Part shown: positions 1 to 6,524 of the stretch, in pieces | How positions within the stretch are numbered: the first letter of the stretch is position 1 | Layout of the letters: every line of letters begins with the position of its first letter | From: Cellvibrionales bacterium UBA1969 | GTDB taxonomy: Bacteria; Pseudomonadota; Gammaproteobacteria; Pseudomonadales; UBA7434 | Length of the DNA stretch: 6,664 nt | Assembly: GCA_002339085.1 (NCBI GenBank) | Contig: DDDX01000031.1 | Coordinates: 1 to 6,664 of the forward strand | Direction of reading: 5' to 3' | Notes under the pieces: generated by a model | Told to the model about the DNA's origin: nothing | Seen by the model: the letters and a program-made list of their open reading frames with translations, nothing else | The model's database searches: none | Program-made: the position numbers and the translations under genes

Positions 1-476
1 CCCATTTCACCTTCAATTTCAGCCCTAGGTGTCAAGGCCGCCACAGAGTCAACGATAATGATATCGACAGCACCTGAGCGGACCAACATATCAGTCACTT
101 CCAAGGCTTGCTCACCGGTGTCAGGCTGAGACACCAATAAACTTTCGACATCGACGCCAAGCTTTTCAGCGTATCCGGGATCTAAAGCATGCTCGGCATC
201 AACAAAAGCGGCCGTACCCCCAGCTTTTTGGCACTCAGCGACTACCTGTAAAGTCAACGTGGTTTTTCCCGATGACTCAGGTCCATAGACTTCCACCACC
301 CGTCCTTTCGGTAAACCACCGATACCTAAGGCTATATCAAGACCGAGCGAACCCGTAGAGATAGAAGGCATGATTTCACGTTCATCATCCCCCATTCGCA
401 TGATGGTGCCCTTACCAAATTGCCGTTCAATTTGTGTCAATGCGGCATCAAGTGCTTTTTTTCTGTTGTCGTCCAT
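1..476 (-). CDS. recA: RecA recombinase, N-terminal part (runs off the left edge)
   Basis: ATP-dependent DNA strand-exchange protein. It forms filaments on single-stranded DNA, drives homologous recombination and stimulates LexA self-cleavage in the SOS response, in the cytoplasm. The 158 complete codons begin MDDNRKKALDAALTQIERQF. They show the ISTGSLGLDIALGIGG block (about residues 39-54), Walker A GPESSGKT (65-72), the FVDAEHALDP block (91-100), the VSQPDTGEQALE block (115-126) and Walker B IIIVDS (139-144), and stop inside the RAEIEGEMG segment. Family members are about 340-355 residues, so a little under half is present; the rest lies beyond base 1. The ATG at 474-476 is preceded by GAGG (483-486 on the opposite strand) with a 6-base spacer. 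The reading is intact, with no degenerate residues. The usual gammaproteobacterial upstream neighbour cinA/pncC is absent; an RND permease remnant sits there instead. Regulation by LexA is supported by the overlapping SOS box. Identification is certain. Confidence 0.98.
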   Translation of the reverse strand, partial: MDDNRKKALDAALTQIERQFGKGTIMRMGDDEREIMPSISTGSLGLDIALGIGGLPKGRVVEVYGPESSGKTTLTLQVVAECQKAGGTAAFVDAEHALDPGYAEKLGVDVESLLVSQPDTGEQALEVTDMLVRSGAVDIIIVDSVAALTPRAEIEGEM

Positions 477-558
477 TATTAACCTCGGTTATCTATTGTT
501 GAGTTGGCCATAAGGGCCAATCATGACTGAAAATATTGCATTAGCTTCGTTAAATGAT

Positions 559-578
559 TACTGTATATTTAAACAGTG
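559..578 (-). promoter_or_regulatory. LexA (SOS) box of recA
   Basis: The 20-mer TACTGTATATTTAAACAGTG fits the E. coli-type LexA operator (TACTGT-N8-ACAGTA). The CTG...CAG core half-sites are perfect, the interior is AT-rich, and only the last outer base deviates. It lies about 80 bases before the recA start codon and covers the predicted -10 hexamer, the usual arrangement for LexA blocking RNA polymerase at recA. This is seen directly; that LexA binds is inferred from family knowledge. Confidence 0.95.
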
Positions 579-595
579 CTTTACATAGTTTGCAA
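567..595 (-). promoter_or_regulatory. Sigma70-type promoter of recA
   Basis: On the leftward strand a -35 TTGCAA (590-595) and a -10 TTAAAT (567-572) are separated by exactly 17 bases. Each hexamer matches its consensus at only four of six positions, but spacing, location and overlap with the LexA box make it the best candidate for recA. Transcription would start near base 560, leaving a leader of roughly 85 bases. Confidence 0.65.
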
Positions 596-739
596 GCGCG
601 TCAGTGATATTTTTTTTATTCGTTCACTTTAACGCTCAATTCGAACACAAATCAGTCATTATGTTTAAATAATCGGCATTAAACAATGGTGACACTACCA
701 ATTTCTTTTGCTTCGGGTATGGATGAAAGCTTCACAACG

Positions 740-946
740 TTAAAAAAGCATAAAGACAGACACCAGAACCAAGGTGAGTAAGGTGCCGCACAGTAAGCCG
801 AATATAATTGTGACAGCCATGGTTTTCCAGAGGGTCCCGCCGCCTAACCAAAGCGGCATCATGCCTAAGTGCATCGTTGATGTGGCCAAAAAATTACTAA
901 CAAGCCGGGAAGCCCGAGGCAATGCAAAGCCGATTATTAATAATAA
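740..946 (-). pseudogene. Remnant of an RND efflux permease C-terminus
   Basis: The leftward open frame 946-740 encodes about 69 residues ending in the last transmembrane region of an AcrB/MdtB-like RND (resistance-nodulation-division) inner-membrane pump. Recognisable blocks are LGMMPLWLGGGTLWKTMAV and TIIFGLLCGTLLTLVLV, matching the family's LPLxxGGGxLWxPMAVxIIFGLxxxTLLTLVVVPVLY end. The upstream stretch ASRLVSNFLATSTMHLGMMP lines up without gaps on the family's (A)SRLRPILxTTxTTxLGxxP, but several usually conserved residues have changed. The end reads VSVFMLF, where the proline of VPVLY is lost and the frame stops soon after. A complete pump has about 1,000-1,050 residues; here an in-frame TGA at 947-949 and then a terminator cut it off, so more than 90 percent is missing and there is no credible start or ribosome binding site (a TTG at 920-922 is the only internal initiator). 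I read it as a decaying leftover, not a functional small membrane protein, although a short expressed peptide cannot be excluded. Confidence 0.8.
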
Positions 947-953
947 TCAGAAA

Positions 954-988
954 TAAAAAAACCAGAGTTTTTCCACTCTGGCTTTTTA
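954..988 (-). terminator. Rho-independent terminator, probably bidirectional
   Basis: A perfect 7-bp stem, CCAGAGT (962-968) with ACTCTGG (975-981), encloses a 6-base loop. Read leftward it is followed by seven consecutive T (bases 961-955 complemented), about 40 bases after the stop codon of the lipocalin-like gene. Read rightward it is followed by CTTTTT (982-987), so it could stop transcription from both sides. It closes the leftward gene cluster and insulates the RND remnant and recA from read-through. Confidence 0.9.
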
Positions 989-1019
989 CCACACGGAAAA
1001 GCGATCAGTCTGCTACCGA

Positions 1020-2171
1020 CTATTCTGCGCCATCAAAGAATTCTTTAAAGCCCGATGGATCATGTCGGCCAATCACAATCGTTTCAAGAACACCATAGCC
1101 TGATTTACTCTCTTTAGCGCCATCAGCAGCGGTTTTCTCCAAAGTCGCGGTGACCCGCTGATGGGTGTGGATATGCTCATAAGCCAAGGGGTCAATGGCA
1201 TCGAGGTCAAAGTCCTCGCGATCCATTGCCAATTCACCCTGCCACACTGCGTGCCCCCACTTTGGATGATTGTAACCAATACCTAACATATAAAAGGGCC
1301 TGCCAAATGGCGTTAACTTAGCCTCGTAACGGTTGCCCCCTTTATCGGAACAATTAACCGTGCTACCACTGGATAAACGCGTGCCTTTATTCCACGTTAA
1401 GTGATGTGACATACTGGGCATATGGATAATGCCAGCATCGTCACCCGTTGGAATATTGGACGGGTCATCATACAGGGGCACCAACTCACAACTCTCTTGA
1501 GTAGGATTGCCATCAGGGTCTTGAAAAGTCGCAAAATGCAGCCACTGATCGCCAAACATCACCGGCGACCAATTCCAGTAAACACCTGGCTCGCCATTCA
1601 TAAGACCGGGCGCGCCGCCGACCGGTTCGCCAACCGGTCTCACACCCCATGACTTATCACGTATGGCTGTGGCATTTTCAATATGATGTATCTCACCATC
1701 GACAGTAATCGTGCCATTCCAATGGCCTGCTTGGGTGAAGCGTGTGTTATACATGATTAAATGAACGCCCTCATAACGGGTATTATGCGGCTCTTGATGA
1801 GCGATACTAATGGCGGTAAAACGCAAGTCACAAGAAATATTGTGTTCATTGTCTTTTACCATAAAACGCAAGGAACGCATCGGCTCTTCAATGGTGACTG
1901 ACAAGGGCCCCACAGTGGTATCTATCCGATCATCAGGGGCGCGACGAGATACATGAAAAGCATATTGCTTATTGCCGATCACTACGCTGAAATGGCCATC
2001 CATCACATGACGATTAGGGTAAAGACCAAAACCGATTTCGAAAAATATATCGCCTGTATTCTCGAAACCCGTCATCCAGTGACGCTCGTAAAAGTTTCGA
2101 TCACTTTGCGAAGGAATTATCACCGCTTCTGCAGTTTGGTGGATCATGTAGTCGTCGAATGAAGTTATCAC
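1020..2171 (-). CDS. CrtC/AttH-like lipocalin-fold protein (DUF7064/DUF7065 type)
   Basis: A 383-residue soluble protein with no signal peptide or membrane segment, so probably cytosolic. I recognise it by pattern as one of the proteins usually named hypothetical or DUF7064/DUF7065, related to the CrtC (carotenoid hydratase), AttH and tocopherol-cyclase-like two-lipocalin fold. Diagnostic blocks are RDKSWGVRP (171-179), the family's R/D-x-S-W-G-x-R signature, then VYWNWSPVMF (197-206), and GIGYNHPKWGHAVWQGE (297-313) with the conserved HP-x-WGH core. The C-terminus ends with the family-type GYGVLETIVIG. Relatives bind or hydrate hydrophobic isoprenoids, but this subgroup has no settled reaction to my knowledge. 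The GTG start at 2169-2171 is chosen because AGGA (2178-2181, opposite strand) stands 6 bases before it; the first internal ATG is residue 9. It lies 83 bases after the aldehyde dehydrogenase stop and is the last gene before the terminator. Length and motifs look complete. Family assignment is fairly sure; function is unknown. Confidence 0.8.
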   Translation of the reverse strand: MITSFDDYMIHQTAEAVIIPSQSDRNFYERHWMTGFENTGDIFFEIGFGLYPNRHVMDGHFSVVIGNKQYAFHVSRRAPDDRIDTTVGPLSVTIEEPMRSLRFMVKDNEHNISCDLRFTAISIAHQEPHNTRYEGVHLIMYNTRFTQAGHWNGTITVDGEIHHIENATAIRDKSWGVRPVGEPVGGAPGLMNGEPGVYWNWSPVMFGDQWLHFATFQDPDGNPTQESCELVPLYDDPSNIPTGDDAGIIHMPSMSHHLTWNKGTRLSSGSTVNCSDKGGNRYEAKLTPFGRPFYMLGIGYNHPKWGHAVWQGELAMDREDFDLDAIDPLAYEHIHTHQRVTATLEKTAADGAKESKSGYGVLETIVIGRHDPSGFKEFFDGAE

Positions 2172-2254
2172 AATCAGTCCTCGGTAGTATTATCATTATT
2201 GCTCTATCATATCTGCAAATAATTGATTCGTAGTATAAAATCTTGTCACAAAGT

Positions 2255-3691
2255 TCAACCAATCACTGCCTTAGTCTCAAGATATTCATCTAGACCCCAA
2301 GCGCCCCATTCACGACCAATACCGGACTGCTTATACCCACCAAAAGGCAAGTGAAGATCGCCCGCTGCGCCGTTAATTTTAACCATGCCGGCGCGCAACT
2401 CTCTGGCAATGGCACGGGCCCGCTCTGGATCAGACGAACTGATATAAGCCGCTAGGCCATAGTCAGTATCATTAGCAATTAAAATCGCCTCGGCCTCATC
2501 AGCGTAAGGTAAAATACTCAGCACAGGGCCAAATATTTCCTCCCGAGCGATGGTCATATCATTACTGACCTGACTAAAAATCGTCGGTGATACATAGCAA
2601 CCTGCATCAATATCTGCGGGTCGCTCAGGCCCGCCACTGATTAATTTAGCGCCTTCATCAATACCGGTTTGAATCAAGGCCGTGACCTTTTTGTATTGCA
2701 TTTGGCTGGATAAAGGACCTAACGTCGTTTTTTCATTTAGTGGATCACCCAGCACCACTTGCTCACAAGCAGCACAAGCAATGGCCTCAACTTCCGCTAA
2801 TCGCGAAGCCGGCACCAACATCCGCGAGGGTGCTGTGCAAGTCTGACCAGAGTTATGCATCATTTGCAACACGCCTCGGGTGACTTCTTGAGGAAAATCG
2901 CAATCCTCTAATAAGATATTGGCCGATTTACCACCGAGCTCAAGCGCAACTGATTTAATTCCCTCGGCTGCCGCATGAGAAATTGCCTTACCCGCCCGCG
3001 TTGAACCCGTAAAAGAAATCATATCAATGTCAGGATGTGACGTTAACGCCTGGCCTGCTTCAGCACCATCGCCATCGATAAGATTAAATACGCCAGCAGG
3101 CACGCCGGCTTCGTCCATCACTTCGGCAAAAATATGGGCCGAAAATGGCGACACTTCACTGGGTTTCAACACCATCGTACAGCCTGCCGCTAAAGCGGGC
3201 GCAACCTTGCAGGCAATTTGATTCACCGGCCAGTTCCAAGGTGTGATTAAGGCACAGACCCCTATCGCCTCGCGCACAACTTTATTGGTATTGCCCTGCG
3301 CACTGACCTGATCAGTTTCAAAAGCAAAGTTCTTTAATACCTCGAGCATCGTTGCAAAATGTCCAGCACCGGTAGGTGCTTGCTGAGGCTTTGCAAGAAA
3401 CGCATACGGGGCACCCATTTCGGTAGTAATGGCCGCGGCAATATCGTCCACTCGCGCCGAGTAAGCCGCTATAATTGCCTCAAACATCGCAATACGTTCA
3501 TCGATTGTACTCAGCGAATACGAAGGAAAGGCTTCTTTTGCCGCAGTTACCGAGCGATTTACATCGTCTGTATTTGCGAGAATAATAGACCCGGCTGATT
3601 TCTCGGTGGCGGGATTGATAACCTCAAAGTGTCTCTCGCTGTACGGCCTAATCCATTCGCCATTAATATAATGCTGATCACACTGTCGCAT
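2255..3691 (-). CDS. NAD(P)-dependent aldehyde dehydrogenase (CddD-like subfamily)
   Basis: A 478-residue cytosolic enzyme oxidising an aldehyde to its carboxylic acid with NAD(P)+; the length is normal for the superfamily. All key parts are visible: ITPWNWP with the oxyanion Asn153, LKPSE with cofactor-binding Lys176 and Glu179, the FTGST Rossmann loop (227-231), general base Glu251 in LELGGKS, catalytic Cys285 in NSGQTC, EEIFGP (384-389) with Glu385, and the C-terminal PFGGYKQSGIGREWG oligomerisation segment. The TEMGAP...QQAPTGAGHF stretch (91-112) and the GREWG-x-x-GLDEYLE ending resemble the subgroup containing Rhodococcus CddD (6-oxolauric acid semialdehyde, cyclododecanol pathway), but substrate cannot be fixed from this. 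Glu179 (a usual ribose-hydroxyl ligand) favours NAD+ over NADP+. The ATG at 3689-3691 has a strong GGGGG ribosome binding site (3698-3702, opposite strand), 6 bases away. It lies between the small membrane protein and the CrtC/AttH-like gene on the same strand. The catalytic set is intact; enzyme class is certain, substrate unknown. Confidence 0.95.
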   Translation of the reverse strand: MRQCDQHYINGEWIRPYSERHFEVINPATEKSAGSIILANTDDVNRSVTAAKEAFPSYSLSTIDERIAMFEAIIAAYSARVDDIAAAITTEMGAPYAFLAKPQQAPTGAGHFATMLEVLKNFAFETDQVSAQGNTNKVVREAIGVCALITPWNWPVNQIACKVAPALAAGCTMVLKPSEVSPFSAHIFAEVMDEAGVPAGVFNLIDGDGAEAGQALTSHPDIDMISFTGSTRAGKAISHAAAEGIKSVALELGGKSANILLEDCDFPQEVTRGVLQMMHNSGQTCTAPSRMLVPASRLAEVEAIACAACEQVVLGDPLNEKTTLGPLSSQMQYKKVTALIQTGIDEGAKLISGGPERPADIDAGCYVSPTIFSQVSNDMTIAREEIFGPVLSILPYADEAEAILIANDTDYGLAAYISSSDPERARAIARELRAGMVKINGAAGDLHLPFGGYKQSGIGREWGAWGLDEYLETKAVIG

Positions 3692-3705
3692 AATGTTCCC
3701 CCATT

Positions 3706-3720
3706 GATTTGATTTGATTT
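3706..3720. repeat. Three tandem GATTT units in the aldehyde dehydrogenase leader
   Basis: GATTT occurs three times head to tail directly upstream of the aldehyde dehydrogenase ribosome binding site and is followed by AATTAA, giving an A/T-only-like, unstructured leader. It may simply keep the start site open for ribosomes, or be slippage-prone. No known function is claimed. Confidence 0.5.
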
Positions 3721-3787
3721 AATTAACTGTCACGCTATTGAAGGCGAGTTGCTGCCTTGCCTTGTTATTTGGGATATCACTCATTTT

Positions 3788-3955
3788 CTAGTTTTTTGCC
3801 AATGCGACTGATGAAAGCCATAAATAGTGCCCCAGAAAAAAAACTACAAGGCTTAGTAAGAAATTTAGTAGGGTTAAATTACCAAAGAAATATTGAACGC
3901 CAGATACGCCAAAAATAGGGCCCAACGCGATAAAAAATACTTGCCTGTAATACAT
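3788..3955 (-). CDS. Small two-helix membrane protein, 55 residues
   Basis: A short leftward frame of 55 codons plus TAG, found by translating the gap between the DUF3604 and aldehyde dehydrogenase genes. The ATG at 3953-3955 follows GTGAGGAAAAT, so GAGG stands about 5-6 bases before it, a good ribosome binding site. The peptide starts MYYRQVFFIALGPIFGVSG and holds two hydrophobic stretches, about residues 6-24 and 28-51. The second is LLNFLLSLVVFFLGHYLW followed by a short SSVALAKN tail. A short turn with Gly-Asn lies between them, so a helical hairpin in the inner membrane is likely. It begins 53 bases after the DUF3604 stop with no terminator between, so it is probably co-transcribed. I do not recognise a family. 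Against chance: it has a proper ribosome binding site, the right strand, consistent hydrophobic patterning, and it fills an otherwise empty gap. For chance: it is short and A/T-rich DNA easily encodes Phe/Leu-rich peptides. Confidence 0.6.
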   Translation of the reverse strand: MYYRQVFFIALGPIFGVSGVQYFFGNLTLLNFLLSLVVFFLGHYLWLSSVALAKN

Positions 3956-4008
3956 ATTTTCCTCACCTTATAACGCCTCAGGAATGGGTGCAGGTTACGG
4001 CGTCCTCC

Positions 4009-6069
4009 TCATTGCATTAAGCCGCCTACTGGCTCGTACCAAATCGGTGACGACCAGGCACGCTCTTGAATGACAGGCCGATGTTCAGCCACACAACAGC
4101 CTTCAAAACCGTCAGTAATCGTATCAGGTTTCGAACAATTTACCCCATTCGCGACACATTGGCGCTGACTCCAGCGGCAAGTCGGATTTTCTAACACTCG
4201 CGTGTAATAAAATGCCGGTTGCTCAGCCTGAAAGTCAGGGTCTTGCCAGACGCTGCATAAACTGGCCGAATGCTCGCCAGAAACCGTACAGGTATTCACA
4301 TTAAGCGTTGCACCGTTATCAATAGAGCCAGCAATATCGTAAACCTGTTCTTGTTTTTTTCCTTCAGCATCGATCCAACCCTTCACCATTTGTATCCGTT
4401 GTAAACCCACGGCTGATGAGCGAGAACTGCCAGGATCTTGTAAAGCAGAGACAGCAAAAACAGGGCTTGATTCGGTTGCGGTTGGACTCACTAAAGTGCC
4501 TCCCATTGGTACGCCACCCTCATAACCGCGCTGAGCAAACACCTTGCTCTCACAAAGTTGAGAGCTGTAATCCCAGCCACCAAACAAACGGGTTTCAATA
4601 CGCGGACCGCTAGTCGCATAAGTCTCGCCTCGTTGCATAGCATCGAATAAGGCATCACGAGAATTCTCTTCGGCCCAGATGACCGCTAAGCCCCCAGGGT
4701 TATATTTAAGGTAATCGGGTAATCCTGGGGGTATTTCCTTACCCGCAGGCACGCCGGCCCCACCGTGACCTAAGAAAACATTCTCTTCAACCGCACCAGG
4801 TGTTCCTAAGTGTGTATCGGAAGAGCCAATAAAGCCAAAGTGAAAGGGATTCATACCGCTTTTTTGCTGAGCAATTAAGCCCTCTTTTAAAACATCGCGA
4901 ACGAAACCATCCCCTGCTTTAGTCGGTGCGCCACCAAAGAAACCACTAACCGGCAAAAATTCAAACGCACAAAGCTCATCGGAACCAAATTCCTTCGAAT
5001 AAAAGCATTCAGAGGCACCCTTGTGTTGCATGATTTCTACAATAGGCTCGTATTTCTTACGTAACGCAAATTGATCTTCTGTCATCGCGACGGTGCCATC
5101 ATTGTCAAGATTAAACATGAAGCCGCTGCTAATATTAGAGTTATGTGGAATAGTAAGCGCCTCGCAACCGCTATCTGTACTATCGCACTGTGACTCCAAT
5201 GTTTGCCATAAATATTGGGCCGAACCGTCAACCCAAGACACCGGCAAACTGGGAACTTCCGCGTTGCGAAACACGACATTTCTATGCAAATTAGCGCCTG
5301 TTTTGGTCCCGCCAGTCCATTCGTAACCAATAAATGCGGTAAACTCACAACTGTCACTTTTATCATCGTGTTGCTCGGCGACCGTCTGCATCTCTAACCA
5401 AGGAGCACTGCCTGCCTGACGGCATAACTCCCCGTCGTCACCACAAAAACCAAGGCGAGTCTGCCTTACAGTGGCAGTCGCATTAAACAAATAAAACGCT
5501 GCGCGCGGTATATGACGATAAATTTTGCATTGCCATGAGCTATAGCCTTCTTGTCCAGGCGTGTTACAGATAAACGTTTCACCAAATAACTCAGCGTGGT
5601 CGGATACCATAGCGAAATCTAACGGCCGATCCAATTGCAACGATCGAAGCGCCTCCCCTTCTTGCCAAGGCTGTATACCAACGACTTCCCCTTTAGCAAA
5701 ACGATAGGCTTGATCAGGGCTAGTACGAGTCGACTGGGTACTGGCATCTAATGAATACTTTGTATGAACATGAAGATCACCAAAAAAAGCCTTTTTTTCA
5801 TGACTAAAATCTAAACAGGGCTGTCGATCCTGACTGTAATTTCGAGGGGGTGGCGCTTTAATTAACGACGTGAACGTCACTTTGGCATCAATCATTTTAT
5901 CATTGATGGTATCAACCGCATGTTGCAAATGAGTCGAGGCTCGATCAGTTATCGACTCAGATTGTGCTGAGGCACCGATACTTGAGACTACAGCTATTGG
6001 AGACAAAGCTAAAAGCAAAACCAGTAGGCGAGCATTTAGTACTTTCATGTTCAATAATATATCCTTCAT
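4009..6069 (-). CDS. Exported DUF3604 protein, PHP-like metallohydrolase fold
   Basis: A 686-residue secreted protein of the DUF3604 family. Numbering from the ATG at 6067-6069, an export signal occupies about residues 1-35, with core LLVLLLALSPIAVV and likely cleavage after the ASA at 33-35. The mature part carries motifs resembling the PHP phosphoesterase metal site: GDLHVHT (97-103, the HxH motif), SDHAE (156-160), GYEWT (248-252), LHRN (261-264), IPHN (307-310) and GSSDTH (415-420, a DxH motif). GETYATSGPRI (481-491) is also typical of the family. The C-terminal third has many cysteines (for example 594, 605, 631, 638, 645, 658, 659), which suits disulfides in the periplasm. The reaction is not established for the family; metal-dependent hydrolysis is inferred. 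Start choice: this ATG has GGAGAG about 10 bases upstream. An ATG at 6046-6048 (28-residue signal) is nearly as good but its AAGGA is 13 bases away, and a TTG at 6133-6135 would only add a polar leader. It is the first gene of the leftward cluster. Confidence 0.88.
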   Translation of the reverse strand: MKDILLNMKVLNARLLVLLLALSPIAVVSSIGASAQSESITDRASTHLQHAVDTINDKMIDAKVTFTSLIKAPPPRNYSQDRQPCLDFSHEKKAFFGDLHVHTKYSLDASTQSTRTSPDQAYRFAKGEVVGIQPWQEGEALRSLQLDRPLDFAMVSDHAELFGETFICNTPGQEGYSSWQCKIYRHIPRAAFYLFNATATVRQTRLGFCGDDGELCRQAGSAPWLEMQTVAEQHDDKSDSCEFTAFIGYEWTGGTKTGANLHRNVVFRNAEVPSLPVSWVDGSAQYLWQTLESQCDSTDSGCEALTIPHNSNISSGFMFNLDNDGTVAMTEDQFALRKKYEPIVEIMQHKGASECFYSKEFGSDELCAFEFLPVSGFFGGAPTKAGDGFVRDVLKEGLIAQQKSGMNPFHFGFIGSSDTHLGTPGAVEENVFLGHGGAGVPAGKEIPPGLPDYLKYNPGGLAVIWAEENSRDALFDAMQRGETYATSGPRIETRLFGGWDYSSQLCESKVFAQRGYEGGVPMGGTLVSPTATESSPVFAVSALQDPGSSRSSAVGLQRIQMVKGWIDAEGKKQEQVYDIAGSIDNGATLNVNTCTVSGEHSASLCSVWQDPDFQAEQPAFYYTRVLENPTCRWSQRQCVANGVNCSKPDTITDGFEGCCVAEHRPVIQERAWSSPIWYEPVGGLMQ

Positions 6070-6143
6070 AGTGTTGAAGCTCTCCGCTGCGCAAGGCTTT
6101 CTAATAGAACGAAACTGACAAACCGCTGCCAACAATGATTGAT

Positions 6144-6153
6144 ACTGATCAGT
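6144..6153. promoter_or_regulatory. Palindrome ACTGATCAGT, possible operator
   Basis: A perfect 10-bp palindrome flanked by TGAT and CTGA, which extends the symmetry imperfectly to about 18 bases. It lies 35-45 bases downstream of the predicted leftward transcription start and before the DUF3604 start codon, a position where a dimeric repressor could act. No regulator gene is in the window, so the role is a guess. Confidence 0.35.
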
Positions 6154-6194
6154 CTGACAATTATTTAAAAATTCTTTTACATTCAGCGTATTGA

Positions 6195-6223
6195 ATTAGA
6201 AGCTATTTCCTAGAGGATCACAA
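6195..6223 (-). promoter_or_regulatory. Candidate sigma70 promoter of the leftward cluster
   Basis: On the leftward strand a -35 TTGTGA (6218-6223; 4 of 6) and a -10 TCTAAT (6195-6200; 5 of 6) are spaced by 17 bases. Transcription would start near 6188, giving a leader of about 120 bases before the ATG at 6069 that contains the 6144-6153 palindrome. It is the best hexamer pair I found in this spacer, but weak by itself. Confidence 0.45.
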
Positions 6224-6453
6224 TTGCAATCAGGTTATGCGTTCCGAACCCATAATCGATCGCTAAACACGCCCATAATTATCGACCTTAACAAGCCGTA
6301 AGCAAGTGAGAAAACCGAGGGCTGAGCGTTTGCGTATCATTATTGTAACGCAATGCACTAACCAAGCATCTTACATTATGCTATGGTAATCAATAACTTG
6401 TCTGGATTTTCAATATCATGTAATAGATCATGCACCGCAGTTTACAACACTAC

Positions 6454-6484
6454 GCATGACATCCTAATAGCTGAGATGCCATGC
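6454..6484. promoter_or_regulatory. Inverted repeat before the adaptor-like gene, possible operator
   Basis: Arms GCATGACATC (6454-6463) and GATGCCATGC (6475-6484) pair at 9 of 10 positions around an 11-base centre. No T-run follows, so it is not a terminator. It sits 40 bases before the rightward start codon. It overlaps a weak promoter candidate (TTTACA 6441-6446, 18 bases, TAATAG 6465-6470), which would make it an operator. If the start of transcription is further upstream it would instead be a leader hairpin. Confidence 0.4.
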
Positions 6485-6524
6485 ACTCATTAAACACAAC
6501 AAGCAATTTTACTAAGGGTACACT

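Larger units (their letters stand above)
6070..6524. other. Divergent intergenic region
   Basis: This 455-base spacer lies between the leftward DUF3604 gene and the rightward adaptor-like gene, so it should hold both promoters. I see a leftward promoter candidate, a perfect palindrome in the leftward leader, and an inverted repeat before the rightward gene (each listed separately). The middle, about 6224-6440, shows no credible gene: open frames there are short (the best is about 36 codons, leftward, with no ribosome binding site) and resemble nothing I know. The hexamer ATGCAC occurs at about 6354, 6430 and 6481, without even spacing. Confidence 0.7.

Noticed and set aside
774..956. Rightward open frame of 60 codons over the RND remnant
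   Set aside because: It is antisense to the recognisable RND permease sequence, resembles no family and has no good ribosome binding site; a shadow frame.
2189..2240. Possible separate promoters for the CrtC/AttH-like gene (TTGCAG/GATAAT spaced 18; TATACT near 2232-2237)
   Set aside because: The first would start transcription on top of the ribosome binding site, and the second lacks a matching -35 at normal spacing. Read-through from the aldehyde dehydrogenase gene is simpler.
3740..3765. Weak hairpin AAGGC/GCCTT between the small protein and aldehyde dehydrogenase genes, as a terminator
   Set aside because: Only a 5-bp stem with no T-run in either direction.
5082..5397. Several overlapping open frames of 60-94 codons inside the DUF3604 gene, on both strands
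   Set aside because: They lie wholly within a clearly coding frame with conserved motifs, and none has a recognisable product.
6070..6135. Longer DUF3604 protein starting at the TTG at 6133-6135
   Set aside because: It would put 22 mostly polar residues before an otherwise normal signal peptide, has no good ribosome binding site, and uses a rarer initiator.
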